The notes beneath the pieces are model-generated. The model was given only the letters and a program-made list of their open reading frames with translations. It made no database searches and was not told the origin of the DNA. From the NCBI GenBank assembly GCA_003445795.1, contig DMCN01000038.1:1-30891 (forward strand): a stretch of DNA of 30,891 nucleotides. Reading direction: 5' to 3'. This stretch comes from Gallionellaceae bacterium. GTDB lineage: Bacteria; Pseudomonadota; Gammaproteobacteria; Burkholderiales; Gallionellaceae. Made by a program: the position numbers and the translations under genes. Each line of letters starts with the position of its first letter. The first letter of the stretch is position 1. Positions 14,702 to 23,159 of this stretch are shown piece after piece.

Positions 14702-16813
14702 TCAAGCCGCAAACCGGTTGACCATCCCCTGCATATGCTTGGCCGAGGCCAGCAGTTCATGCGCGCCTTGTGATGCCTGGTCGGCCACTGCGCTGTTCTC
14801 TTCGGAGATGCGGGCGATGTCTTCGACGTGCAGGGCGATGTCTTCGCTGGCCTTGCCCTGTTCGTTCATGGCGTTGGACATCTCAGCCACGACTTCGACG
14901 ACGCGGCGCGCGCTGGCCTGGATGCGGCGTATCGCTTCGCCGGCCTCGTTGGCTTCTTTGACGCCGCTGTTCACCTGTTGCACGCCCTGCTCCATGCTGG
15001 AGACGACGTTGCGCATGCCGCCCTGGATGGACTGGATCATGGTGGCGATCTCCTGGGTGGAGTTGGTGGTGCGCTCGGACAGCTTGCGCACTTCGTCGGC
15101 CACCACGGCGAAGCCGCGCCCCTGATCACCGGCCCGGGCCGCTTCGATGGCGGCATTGAGGGCGAGCAGGTTGGTCTGGTCGGCGATCTCGCGGATGACT
15201 TTGACCACGGAGGATATCTGCTCGGATTGCGCGCCCAGTTGCATCACCACTTCGGTGGCGGCATGCACGGTGCGGGCGATCTCTTCCATGCTGTGCACCG
15301 CCAGAGTGATGACTTCCACGCCCGAGGTGCATGTCTTTTCAGATTCGATGGAGATGTTGCGGGCTTCTTCGGCGTTGCTCACCAGGTGGCTCATGCTGAC
15401 GGTCACTTGTTCGGTGGTGGCGGCGATGGATGAGTTGGATTCGCTGGATTTGCGCGAGGTCTCGCTGACCTGGTCGGATGCGGTTGCCATCTGCTGTGCC
15501 ACCAGCGCGACGCGGCTGGCGCTTTCCTGGGTCTCTTTCACCACGCCACGGAACATCTCGCGCATGTGCCGGATGGATGCGAGCAGGCTGGTGCTGTCTC
15601 CCGGCCGGATGTTGACCTGCAGGGCGAGGTTGCCGGAGGCGACGTGCTGGGTGATCTCGCGCGCATAGCGGGGATCTCCACCCAGCAGGCTGTCGATGTT
15701 GCGCACCACCATCACGCCCAGCGTGATGGTGCCACCAAGCAGGATGATGGCCAGCGCGGCGAGCTGCGCGGTCTTTCTGAAGATGACTTGCTCCGCCATC
15801 TTTTCTTCGCCCGCGTTGCGTTCATTCGCCTGCAGCACCACTTCGTCGATGGCTTTGCGGTGCTGGTCATATTGCACAGTCATCTGTGCGAGCGCCGCGT
15901 CCGCCTCGTTCCTGTTGCCGGACTGGAGCGCCGGGATCAGCTTGCTGTCCTGCAGGTCAAGGAAGGCTTTGCCGGGTCCGTAGGAGTCGACCACCATCAG
16001 GGTCTTCATCTTCCCGTCGGGAAGTTCTTTGAGCCAGTACTGGTGCCGGGTCTCATAATCGCTGCGCAGTTGCTTGCTCTTCTCTATCAGTCCGGGCAGT
16101 TCTTTCGCTTCGGCACCCACCATCTGGTGTGCCACGAGGTTGGCTTCAATCAGGTATTCCGGCGGCGGCAGGATATCGGCCACCAGGTCTTTGCCCTGCA
16201 CCACGCGCTTGTATATCGGTCCGTTGACCTGCACTTCGCTGAGCGTGTTGAACACCAGGGTACCCGCCACGACCAGACCGACGATGAATGCGCCCAGCAT
16301 GAGGTTGATCTGTGTGTGTATGCTCATGCGGGAAACCATCTTGAAGATGTTCAGGCGATGGATGAGTCCGCTTTCGATGGCACGACCTTCATGCAGTTTC
16401 GCTTTGCCCTTGGCGACTGCCTCGTACAATTTCACCGCTGCCGCGACCTCGTTGGCGGTGGGCTTGGTGCGCATGGAGGTATAGCCCACCACTTTGCCTT
16501 CGTCCTCGACCGGGGAGACATGGGCCTTGGCCCAGTAGTGGTCGCCGTTCTTGCAGCGGTTCTTGATGAGGCCGCTCCAGGGTTTGCCGCGCTTGATGGT
16601 GGCCCACAGGTCGGCGAACGCCGCTTGGGGCATTTCCGGATGTCGGACGATGTTGTGACTTTGGCCCACCAGTTCTTCTTCAGTAAAGCCGCTGGTCTTG
16701 AGGAAATCCGGATTGGCGTAGGTGATGACGCCACTCATGTCTGTCTTGGTAACGAACACCATCTCGTCACCCATGACTATCTCGCGGTTCGTGACCGGTA
16801 AGTTGGTTCGCAT
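14702..16813 (-). CDS. PAS-containing methyl-accepting chemotaxis protein (Aer-like)
   Basis: A 703-residue membrane chemoreceptor. An N-terminal PAS domain (about residues 15-115; 'VFVTKTDMSGVITYANPDFL', 'GQSHNIVRHPEMPQAAFADL') resembles the redox-sensing PAS of Aer. Then come a membrane helix (about 167-190), a ~160-residue helical periplasmic region, a second membrane helix (about 350-375), HAMP, and a cytoplasmic signalling domain whose tip 'EIADQTNLLALNAAIEAARA' binds CheA/CheW. It therefore has both a cytosolic PAS and a separate periplasmic sensor. The start has an AGGAGG site. A sigma-28-type promoter lies 49 nt upstream, so it is probably expressed with the flagellar regulon. Confidence 0.92.
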   Translation of the reverse strand: MRTNLPVTNREIVMGDEMVFVTKTDMSGVITYANPDFLKTSGFTEEELVGQSHNIVRHPEMPQAAFADLWATIKRGKPWSGLIKNRCKNGDHYWAKAHVSPVEDEGKVVGYTSMRTKPTANEVAAAVKLYEAVAKGKAKLHEGRAIESGLIHRLNIFKMVSRMSIHTQINLMLGAFIVGLVVAGTLVFNTLSEVQVNGPIYKRVVQGKDLVADILPPPEYLIEANLVAHQMVGAEAKELPGLIEKSKQLRSDYETRHQYWLKELPDGKMKTLMVVDSYGPGKAFLDLQDSKLIPALQSGNRNEADAALAQMTVQYDQHRKAIDEVVLQANERNAGEEKMAEQVIFRKTAQLAALAIILLGGTITLGVMVVRNIDSLLGGDPRYAREITQHVASGNLALQVNIRPGDSTSLLASIRHMREMFRGVVKETQESASRVALVAQQMATASDQVSETSRKSSESNSSIAATTEQVTVSMSHLVSNAEEARNISIESEKTCTSGVEVITLAVHSMEEIARTVHAATEVVMQLGAQSEQISSVVKVIREIADQTNLLALNAAIEAARAGDQGRGFAVVADEVRKLSERTTNSTQEIATMIQSIQGGMRNVVSSMEQGVQQVNSGVKEANEAGEAIRRIQASARRVVEVVAEMSNAMNEQGKASEDIALHVEDIARISEENSAVADQASQGAHELLASAKHMQGMVNRFAA

Positions 16814-16861
16814 ACTCGCCTCCTATGGCTTGTTTGTATTTTCTTGTTATTACATTTTTGT

Positions 16862-16888
16862 TTATCGACGGAATGACAATAATCCTTA
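16862..16888 (-). promoter_or_regulatory. Sigma-28 (FliA) promoter for the chemoreceptor
   Basis: On the minus strand TAAG (16885-16888), 15 nt, then GTCGATAA (16862-16869) matches the FliA consensus TAAA-N15-GCCGATAA at all but two positions. The chemoreceptor ATG follows 49 nt downstream. Confidence 0.75.
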
Positions 16889-16905
16889 GTCATCCATCGC
16901 AAGCC

Positions 16906-16931
16906 AGGTGCAGCGATGCTGCGCTGCACCT
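16906..16931. other. 9-bp perfect inverted repeat upstream of the FliA promoter
   Basis: AGGTGCAGC (16906-16914) and GCTGCACCT (16923-16931) with an 8-nt loop. No T-tract follows on either strand. It could be an operator or an mRNA end. The rest of the 315-bp gap 16814-17128 holds only the promoter and the terminator. Confidence 0.4.
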
Positions 16932-17047
16932 CCCTCTCTCTTTGGTACTGGTGATTGTGCACCTTTGGTTCATAGGTCCTCAAGAGGGTTATTCAATAAA
17001 ACCATTTCAATAGTATTGCCATGCACTTCAGAGACAGAGGAATGAAA

Positions 17048-17077
17048 AACGCCCCGGCGCTTGCGTGCCGGGGCGTT
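17048..17077 (-). terminator. Rho-independent terminator of the alternative oxidase gene
   Basis: Perfect 11-bp stem AACGCCCCGGC / GCCGGGGCGTT with an 8-nt loop. On the minus strand it is followed by TTTTTCATT. It ends the aox transcript about 50 bp after the stop. Confidence 0.8.
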
Positions 17078-17128
17078 GGCTATTTTGGATGTTGGTGCCG
17101 GGTCTTGCTGAATCCGGCATCCGCGTCT

Positions 17129-17755
17129 TCAGTGCAAAGCTCTATCCAGTTCGTTGGCAAAGTCGTGATTCACGTCGCGGTGCAGGCATTCATCGGCACG
17201 CACCGCGATGATCACCTCGCGCAGGCGCGCATCGGGTGCGAGTTTCCAGTAGGTGATGGCAATGTCTGGCGCCGACACGTTGGCGTAGGTTCCGTCTTCC
17301 ACACCGGCCAGATACTGGCTGTAGCTGTGGACGGCCTCTTCTTCCAGATAGCCCACGACCCGATGGGCGGTTCTGGGCGAGATCAGATATAGCAGAAAGT
17401 AAACCATGTAGAAAACAACCTGCACGATGCGCACCAACAGCTTCTCGAACCATGTCGGTTTGGCAATATGCATGAAGGTCAACAAGTGCTGGCGTTCATT
17501 CTCGGCCTCGTCGAGAAGCGTGTGTATCCAACCGCTATCCGTTTTCATACGGCGCAGCGAACGCAAGTGCTGCAGCGTGCCACCCACCATGCCGGGCAAT
17601 GCCGCGACTGTTTCCAGCACGATCGCACGATGTCCATAGCGTTTGGAAAAGAAGAGGTCTGCGCAGAGCCGCAGGACGCGGATGAAACCGAAAGCGATCC
17701 TGTCGCGCAGGTTCTTTGGCGCGTAATGAGAATCAAGCGTGAGCGAATCAGGCAT
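17129..17755 (-). CDS. aox: Alternative oxidase (AOX), cyanide-insensitive diiron quinol oxidase
   Basis: A 208-residue membrane-bound diiron carboxylate protein. All AOX motifs are present: LET with E48, 'ENERQH' with E87 and H90 (usual form NERMH; here Met is Gln), 'YLEEEAVHSY' around 137-145, and 'RADECLHRDVNH' with E189 and H192. AOX oxidises quinol and reduces oxygen to water without pumping protons. The hydrophobic helical segment at about 105-127 fits a monotopic membrane protein. The ATG at 17755 (AGGA, 7 nt upstream) is preferred over an in-frame GTG at 17824 without a ribosome site. It is a single-gene unit with its own terminator. Confidence 0.93.
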   Translation of the reverse strand: MPDSLTLDSHYAPKNLRDRIAFGFIRVLRLCADLFFSKRYGHRAIVLETVAALPGMVGGTLQHLRSLRRMKTDSGWIHTLLDEAENERQHLLTFMHIAKPTWFEKLLVRIVQVVFYMVYFLLYLISPRTAHRVVGYLEEEAVHSYSQYLAGVEDGTYANVSAPDIAITYWKLAPDARLREVIIAVRADECLHRDVNHDFANELDRALH

Positions 17756-18014
17756 TTCAAAATCCTGTTGTGCGTTCTGTACCAAAATCAAGGGAGAGCC
17801 CTTGGTGCCGCCACTAAGGTGCACCAGGTTTGATTTCGAAACAGTACGCTAACCCACCCAGACGATTAAGTGATTTGGGGTCGGCTTCGAAATGCCTTCC
17901 ACGATAGACAAGTCCGGCCATCAAAGGTAACGGGGGAGAATTGTCTTGAAGTACACTATTGGGACAGCTAACACTTGTCGTACCAACGCCCACGTCAACG
18001 CAAGAGAGACACCA

Positions 18015-19427
18015 ATGCCAAACACCAGTAATGAACATCGCCCCGGCCGGTTTATGAAGTATTTGGCACCCTTGCTGGTGTTTGTGCTGCTCGCCTACGC
18101 GGCTTTCCTTGTCTCGCAGTCCTGGCGCGCAGCCAAAGCTGAGCAGGCGCGCCAGATGACGATCATCGCGGCGCTGACCGGAAATGCCGTCGATCTCTAT
18201 TTCACCCAGCTGAAGGTCGGCATGATGAATCTGGGAGGGGACTTGTCTGTGTCGAACCAGAAGCCCGATCTCGACCGTGCCTCTGCGTTGCTCAACCGTT
18301 TTCAGGGGCAGCACACCGAGTTGCGCAATGTGATGCTGATCCGCGCCGATGGGCAGATATTGCTGACCGGTGCGAACACCAGCCGCAGGGGGCTGCCCAC
18401 ACTTGCCGGTGACCCCGCATTCAAGAAGATACTGAACGAGCTGCAGCCCAGCCCGCACTTTGCGATCGGCCAACCCGTGATGGGGACCTTTGACAAGCGC
18501 TGGGTGATCGCGGCGCGCTATGCCTTTAGCGACCGCTCGGGCAAGCTGGCCTACATCATCAGCGCCAATCTGCCGATGGATATGCTGCAACGCTACTGGG
18601 TGGATTCGATCACACCCGGGATCACGGCGTTGGGACTGTTGCGCGACGATGGATATCTGGTGAGCATGTATCCCGAACCGGATGCGGCCACGCAGGACCT
18701 GCTGTATGGCCAGCCGGCCCAGGGGGCGAAGACGGCACCTCCGCGTGCGAACAAGCAGCCCGTGCAAGAGCAAATCGAGATAAGCAACGAGGTCACCGGG
18801 ACGACGAGCCTGATGGTGCTGCACCGCCTGCAGAACTATCCGCTCACGCTGTTCGTGGAGATGCCGGTGACGGAGATCCAGACGGCATGGTGGCGCGACA
18901 TGCATGCGCCCTACTTCCTGATGGCGCTGGTACTGGCCTGCACTTTCGCTTTTTACAGCCTGAAGTCACAACGCCGCGCCTGGTCTGCGGAGAAGCGCCG
19001 CAAGGAGCTGCAGCGCAGTTACGAACACGCCCTGCGCGACCGCAGCCCGAACGAGGTGTTCATGTTCGATACCGACACCCTGCAGATCACCTCGGCCAAC
19101 GAGCACGCGCTGGAAGACCTGGGCTATACGCTGGCGCAGTTGCAGCAGATGACCCTGCTTTCCCTGCATCCGGAATCGGGCATCGAGTCGTTTGCAGAAA
19201 AGATTGAACCGTTGCGCCGCGGCGAGCAGGAATCGGTCGTTTACCAGACCGTACAGGCACGCGCAGATGGCAGCAGCTATCCGGTGGAGGTGACCCTGCA
19301 ATTGATCAGGGCGGACGACGGGGTCGAAAGGTTCCTGGCGCTGGTGCAGGACATCAGTGTGCTGAAGCAAGCGGAGGAGAATCTGCAGAGGTTCAATGCG
19401 CCGGTGGAGCGAAGGGGTGTTAGGTAG
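18015..19427 (+). CDS. Membrane Cache-PAS sensor protein without output domain (probably truncated)
   Basis: A 470-residue protein. A signal-anchor helix (about 14-34) is followed by a ~265-residue periplasmic region of double-Cache type ('AALTGNAVDLYFTQLKVGMM', 'GDPAFKKILNELQPSPHFAI', 'YIISANLPMDML'), a second membrane helix (about 302-322), a short linker helix and one PAS domain (about 345-455) ending in 'LALVQDISVLKQAEENLQRF'. In relatives such a PAS ends in a helix leading into GGDEF, EAL or histidine-kinase domains; here only a dozen residues follow. The ATG at 18015 (AGAGAG nearby) is preferred over an upstream TTG. The downstream 126 bp hold broken CCCTTCGAC repeat halves, which hints at a lost 3' part. 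Confidence 0.8.
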   Translation: MPNTSNEHRPGRFMKYLAPLLVFVLLAYAAFLVSQSWRAAKAEQARQMTIIAALTGNAVDLYFTQLKVGMMNLGGDLSVSNQKPDLDRASALLNRFQGQHTELRNVMLIRADGQILLTGANTSRRGLPTLAGDPAFKKILNELQPSPHFAIGQPVMGTFDKRWVIAARYAFSDRSGKLAYIISANLPMDMLQRYWVDSITPGITALGLLRDDGYLVSMYPEPDAATQDLLYGQPAQGAKTAPPRANKQPVQEQIEISNEVTGTTSLMVLHRLQNYPLTLFVEMPVTEIQTAWWRDMHAPYFLMALVLACTFAFYSLKSQRRAWSAEKRRKELQRSYEHALRDRSPNEVFMFDTDTLQITSANEHALEDLGYTLAQLQQMTLLSLHPESGIESFAEKIEPLRRGEQESVVYQTVQARADGSSYPVEVTLQLIRADDGVERFLALVQDISVLKQAEENLQRFNAPVERRGVR

Positions 19428-19450
19428 GGATTGAACTGCGCTGTTGAGTA

Positions 19451-19536
19451 CCCTTCGACATAACCAACGACTTGGCTGGCGTCTTTTGGCAGCCTAGTCG
19501 GATGGCTAGTAGTTTCATCAGACTCAGGGCGAACGG
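19451..19536. repeat. Split 'CCCTTCGAC...GGGCGAACGG' repeat, copy D
   Basis: CCCTTCGACA at 19451-19460 and CTCAGGGCGAACGG at 19523-19536 are the two halves of the dispersed repeat seen intact at 20322-20350 (reverse orientation), here separated by about 62 bp of unrelated sequence. Confidence 0.5.
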
Positions 19537-19553
19537 CATTTTTTGGTGACCTT

Positions 19554-19883
19554 ATGAAATGCGTATATGAAGCTTCCTCCGGGCTGGATGCCCACATGAT
19601 CCTGAACCTGCTTGAGCAGCGCGGCATCGCGGGACGTGTGGAGGGCGAGTATCTGCAGGGCGGTATCGGCGAGCTTGCGGCGATGGGGTTCGTGCGCGTG
19701 CTGGTTGCCGATGAGGACCAAGCTGCGGCCAAGCAGATCATCGGCGAGTGGGAAGCGATACAACCGCCCGTTGCAGACTCCGAACCGGAATCCGGCAAAT
19801 CGATAGCGATGCGCAACTTCATTTCCGGTGTCTTCGTCGGAGCGCTGGTGATGTACTGGATATTGAAGGTACTTGCAGTCTGA
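19554..19883 (+). CDS. DUF2007 domain protein with C-terminal membrane helix
   Basis: A 109-residue protein. Residues 1-68 match DUF2007 ('putative signal transducing' domain): a ferredoxin-like fold with 'AHMILNLLEQRGIAGRVEGE', 'GGIGELAAMGFVRVLVADED' and 'AAKQIIGEWE'. After an acidic linker a hydrophobic helix (about 88-107, 'FISGVFVGALVMYWILKVL') anchors it in the inner membrane. The family is structurally similar to PII-like small-molecule binders; no function is established. It has its own start after the repeat region, with only a weak ribosome site (GGTGA). Confidence 0.8.
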   Translation: MKCVYEASSGLDAHMILNLLEQRGIAGRVEGEYLQGGIGELAAMGFVRVLVADEDQAAAKQIIGEWEAIQPPVADSEPESGKSIAMRNFISGVFVGALVMYWILKVLAV

Positions 19884-19970
19884 GGTTTCGCCGCTTGCCA
19901 AAAAATATTTCGCGCCCGCGCGCGATAATTCCAGTAAAGTTATTTCCTGCATTCACACCGGTAGATATCC

Positions 19971-20246
19971 ATGAACACAGAAGAGTTAAGCAAGGAACAA
20001 CAGATCCTGCGCCTGATGCGCAAGACGCTGGGCAACGTGGTCAAGGACGCCACCCCGCTCGGCGGCCGCCCCAACCCGCTGACCGCGAGCACCATCCAGG
20101 AAATCAAGGATTGTTTCACCCTGATCTCGGAGCGGGAACGGGAGCTGGCCGACATGCTCGGCTTCGACCACTCGAAACCCTATTACACGGACGGCGAACA
20201 ACCGAATTCGAACGTACTCAATTTCGTGAAGCCTTCTAAAGAGTAG
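19971..20246 (+). CDS. Small conserved betaproteobacterial protein
   Basis: A 91-residue soluble, helical protein. The central motif 'VVKDATPLGGRPNPLTASTI' followed by 'QEIKDCFTLISERERELADM' is one I recall from short betaproteobacterial proteins sometimes labelled (doubtfully) as segregation/condensation protein A. There is no catalytic motif, signal peptide or membrane helix. A perfect terminator follows 20 bp after the stop. Function unknown. Confidence 0.75.
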   Translation: MNTEELSKEQQILRLMRKTLGNVVKDATPLGGRPNPLTASTIQEIKDCFTLISERERELADMLGFDHSKPYYTDGEQPNSNVLNFVKPSKE

Positions 20247-20266
20247 TACGTGACACGCAGCAAAAT

Positions 20267-20293
20267 AAAAAGCCCGGCAATGCCGGGCTTTTT
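20267..20293. terminator. Bidirectional rho-independent terminator
   Basis: Perfect 13-bp stem (AAAAAGCCCGGCA / TGCCGGGCTTTTT) around a single A. It is flanked by A- and T-runs, so it can serve both the plus-strand 91-aa gene and the converging minus-strand histidine kinase gene. Confidence 0.85.
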
Positions 20294-20321
20294 ATTGCTG
20301 GGGTAAGACAATGATTTATTC

Positions 20322-20350
20322 CGTTCGCCCTGAGCCTGTCGAAGGGTCCG
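20322..20350. repeat. Dispersed 'CCCTTCGAC' repeat, copy C
   Basis: CGTTCGCCCTGAGCCTGTCG followed by AAGGGTCCG is the intact form of the repeat whose parts occur at 1520-1570, 3418-3478 and 19451-19536. It lies just before the 3' end of the kinase gene. Confidence 0.65.
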
Positions 20351-20351
20351 G

Positions 20352-22541
20352 CTAAGGCAGCACCCTGGCAATATGTTCCTTGATCTTCGCCGGCAACAGG
20401 CGAAGTTGGACGACGATGTTGCGCGCATTTTCCAGATTGCCGTCGAGGGCGTTGTCTTCCAGTGCCTGGCACAGGTCGGCGAATCCTCTCGCCCCGACCA
20501 TCCTGGCCGGGGTCTTGCTGCGGTGTCCCAGCGCGCCCAGTGCGGGCAGGTCTTCGCGCTGTAGCGCGGCGTCGATGTCCGTCATATCCTTCTGCAGCGA
20601 CGCCAAAAATTTTCCGGTGCGCTCGGCGATCTTTTTGCGATCACCGCCGGTCGTCTCGACCAGCACCGACAGATCGATGATCTGCGGGTCGCCTTTCAAT
20701 GCCGCTTTTGTGTCTTCGCTGACATCGAGCTGGAACGCCTGCACTTCGACGGTCGCCCCACCCGTGGCGGCTTCCTTGCGCCCCAGCCACTTGGCGATGG
20801 TGGTGAAGAGCGTCTGGTAATTGAAAGGCTTGATGATGACGTCGTCCATGCCGGCGGCCAGATACCGCTCGCGGTCTTCTCTGGATGCGTTGGCAGTCAG
20901 GGCGATCACCCGCACCTGTTTGATGGCGGGATCTTTGCGGATCAGTTGCACTGCTTCGACACCATCCATCACCGGCATCTGCACGTCCATCAGCACGCAG
21001 TCGAAGCGCTGCCGTCGAATCAGTTCTATCGCTTCTTTGCCATTGCCGCTGGTGGTCACTTCGGCGCCGGCACCCTGTAGAAATTCGACCGCCACTTCGA
21101 GGTTGAAGTCGTTGTCGTCGACCAGCAGAAGGTGCGAGCCCTTGAGCTTGGCGAGTACACCCGATTCGTTCTTTGCGCTCTCTGGCGCCTGCGGCTCGGC
21201 GGGATGGACGCCTTCTGTCATCTTCAGCGTGAACCAGAAGGTGCTGCCCTGCGCGGGGAAACTGTCGACCCCGATCGTGCCGCCTTCCATCATTTCGACG
21301 AGCTGCTTGCTGATGACCAGGCCCAGCCCTGTCCCGCCGTATTTGCGCGTGGTGGAGCAATCCACCTGCTGGAAAGGCTGGAACAGTTGGGCGATCTCGT
21401 CCCTGCTCATACCTACGCCGGTGTCCTGCACCTCGAAGCGCAGCGCGGCTTGATTCCTGTCTTCGCCGAGCCGTTGGATGCGGACATTGACTTCGCCTTT
21501 GTCGGTGAACTTGATGGCGTTGCCGGCCAGGTTGGTCAGCACCTGACATAGCCGCCGCGGGTCGCCGCGCAAATAAGGCGGAACGGCGGGATCGATGTAA
21601 AAGTTCAGCTTGAGGTCTTTGTCCTCGGCTTTTTTGGCAAGCAGGTTGTTCAGTGTCTCGATGACCATGGCCAGTTCGAAATCGACCACATCGATGGACA
21701 GCTTGCCCGCATCGATCTTGGAGATATCCAGAATGTCGTCGATGATGCCCAGCAGGTGCTCACCGGAAAGTTGAATCTTTCTGAGGTATTCACGCTGCCG
21801 CGGATTCTGCTCGGCCTTGAATGCCAATTGCGCCATGCCGAGGATGCTGTTCATCGGTGTGCGTATCTCGTGACTCATATTTGCCAGGAACGCATCTTTG
21901 GCACGCACCGCCGCTTCGGCCTTCTTCACCAGATGGCTCTTCTCCAGTTCCACCGTGATCGATTCGATCAGTAACTCGTTGAAGTAGCGCGAACTGCGCA
22001 TCACACCGCCGAGGAAGACGATGAGCGTGATACCGAGCACATAGTGGACCGGCGTGGAGGCATCGATAAAGGTGATGACCGTGCCGCCGATGATGATCGG
22101 GAAAGCGAAGGCGCGGAACGCGCTCCTGAACGTGGACAGGATGGATACCGCCCCGGCCACCATGCCCGCCAGCACCAGCACCGCCAGGAATCGATACGAG
22201 TCTTCGTTGCCCCACATGATCGCGCCGCATCCGATGATCCACAACACACCCTGCACCCCGATCAGCCGGATATATCGGTGTGCCCAGTGGATGGCTTCGG
22301 TGTCGGAGGGTTTGGCGGCCTGATATTGCTGCGACAGGTGATAGCGCAGATAGGTGTTGATGGCCATCAGGAACAGCCAGCCTAGGATGATGGGGCCGGG
22401 ACGGCTGATATAACCGAGATAGGCGGTCGGCGCCGCCGCCAGCATCGTGATCACCTGGCCCAACTTTGCGTTGCGGTAGAGCAAGGCCGTTTGTCTTGCG
22501 TGAACGGCGGGGTTGATACTTGAAACGACAGGTATGGACAT
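20352..22541 (-). CDS. Hybrid sensor histidine kinase (HisKA-HATPase-REC-HPt)
   Basis: A 729-residue membrane hybrid kinase. Six hydrophobic helices (about residues 28-180) form the sensor part with no large periplasmic domain. Then HisKA with phospho-His H224 in 'NMSHEIRTPMNSILGM', HATPase with N-box 'LTNLAGNAIKF' and G-boxes 'DTGVGM' and 'GGTGLGLVI', a receiver domain with phospho-Asp D519 in 'CVLMDVQMPVMDG', and a C-terminal HPt domain with H673 in 'LGHRSKTPARMVGA'. Such kinases feed a phosphorelay to a separate response regulator, not visible here. The ATG at 22541 is chosen because the first membrane helices follow directly; an in-frame ATG at 22613 would add 24 unlikely residues. The stimulus is unknown. 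Confidence 0.92.
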   Translation of the reverse strand: MSIPVVSSINPAVHARQTALLYRNAKLGQVITMLAAAPTAYLGYISRPGPIILGWLFLMAINTYLRYHLSQQYQAAKPSDTEAIHWAHRYIRLIGVQGVLWIIGCGAIMWGNEDSYRFLAVLVLAGMVAGAVSILSTFRSAFRAFAFPIIIGGTVITFIDASTPVHYVLGITLIVFLGGVMRSSRYFNELLIESITVELEKSHLVKKAEAAVRAKDAFLANMSHEIRTPMNSILGMAQLAFKAEQNPRQREYLRKIQLSGEHLLGIIDDILDISKIDAGKLSIDVVDFELAMVIETLNNLLAKKAEDKDLKLNFYIDPAVPPYLRGDPRRLCQVLTNLAGNAIKFTDKGEVNVRIQRLGEDRNQAALRFEVQDTGVGMSRDEIAQLFQPFQQVDCSTTRKYGGTGLGLVISKQLVEMMEGGTIGVDSFPAQGSTFWFTLKMTEGVHPAEPQAPESAKNESGVLAKLKGSHLLLVDDNDFNLEVAVEFLQGAGAEVTTSGNGKEAIELIRRQRFDCVLMDVQMPVMDGVEAVQLIRKDPAIKQVRVIALTANASREDRERYLAAGMDDVIIKPFNYQTLFTTIAKWLGRKEAATGGATVEVQAFQLDVSEDTKAALKGDPQIIDLSVLVETTGGDRKKIAERTGKFLASLQKDMTDIDAALQREDLPALGALGHRSKTPARMVGARGFADLCQALEDNALDGNLENARNIVVQLRLLPAKIKEHIARVLP

Positions 22542-22656
22542 GCTCAGCACCCTATTTGCGAAAACCACATTAGAACTACTCTCGCCCGTTGCCCTGTCCT
22601 CCCAGCAGAACACATACCCGCGAATTGTACATGGTCAATTGCGCGGATGTGCAACG

Positions 22657-23055
22657 TCAGTGCGTTGCCTGCGGTATGTAGAATTTGACCGTCTTGCGCG
22701 AGCGCGGATGCCGCTTGTGTGTGACCACGCCCTTGAGTATCTCCAACCCCTTGATGGCGGTATCGGGATAAGCTGGGTTGAGTGCGATGAGCCGCCAGCC
22801 GCCTTTCTCGTCGCCCCTGAGCTGGCGGAAGATGAAGTCTTCCTTCGCCACTTCGGCGATCACGAACGCTCCATCCGTTGCCGGTCTGCCCATCTCGATG
22901 ACCAGAATCTCGCCCTCGATGAACTCGGGCTCCATGCTGTCGCCCAGCACCATCAGCGCGACCAGTTCATTGCCGGAGCAGTTGCTGTCTTCCATGGTGT
23001 CCTGCGGCGGTGTGGCGGAAACGACGGGGATGTTGATCGGCTTGCGCGTGGACAT
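22657..23055 (-). CDS. S24/LexA-like peptidase-fold protein with Lys-to-Arg active site
   Basis: A 132-residue protein that is only the C-terminal (S24) domain of LexA/UmuD-type proteins, with no DNA-binding domain. The nucleophile Ser is present in 'VLGDSMEPEF' (S40), followed by 'FIEGEILVIE'. In LexA and UmuD the catalytic Lys lies 37 residues after this Ser; here that position (77, in 'DFIFRQLRG') is Arg. Self-cleavage is therefore doubtful and the protein may be a binding or regulatory module. The ATG at 23055 is chosen because the longer upstream frame overlaps the divergent RlmN-like gene. Not recognised as a named gene. Confidence 0.78.
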   Translation of the reverse strand: MSTRKPINIPVVSATPPQDTMEDSNCSGNELVALMVLGDSMEPEFIEGEILVIEMGRPATDGAFVIAEVAKEDFIFRQLRGDEKGGWRLIALNPAYPDTAIKGLEILKGVVTHKRHPRSRKTVKFYIPQATH

Positions 23056-23159
23056 GAAAAGATTTCCAAGGTTGAAGGGAGCGGATGATAGCGCCAAATT
23101 GCAGCGCATGGACAGGCTCGCGGCACGGCCCTTGTCGCATCCTGGGTTAGAATCAGGCG

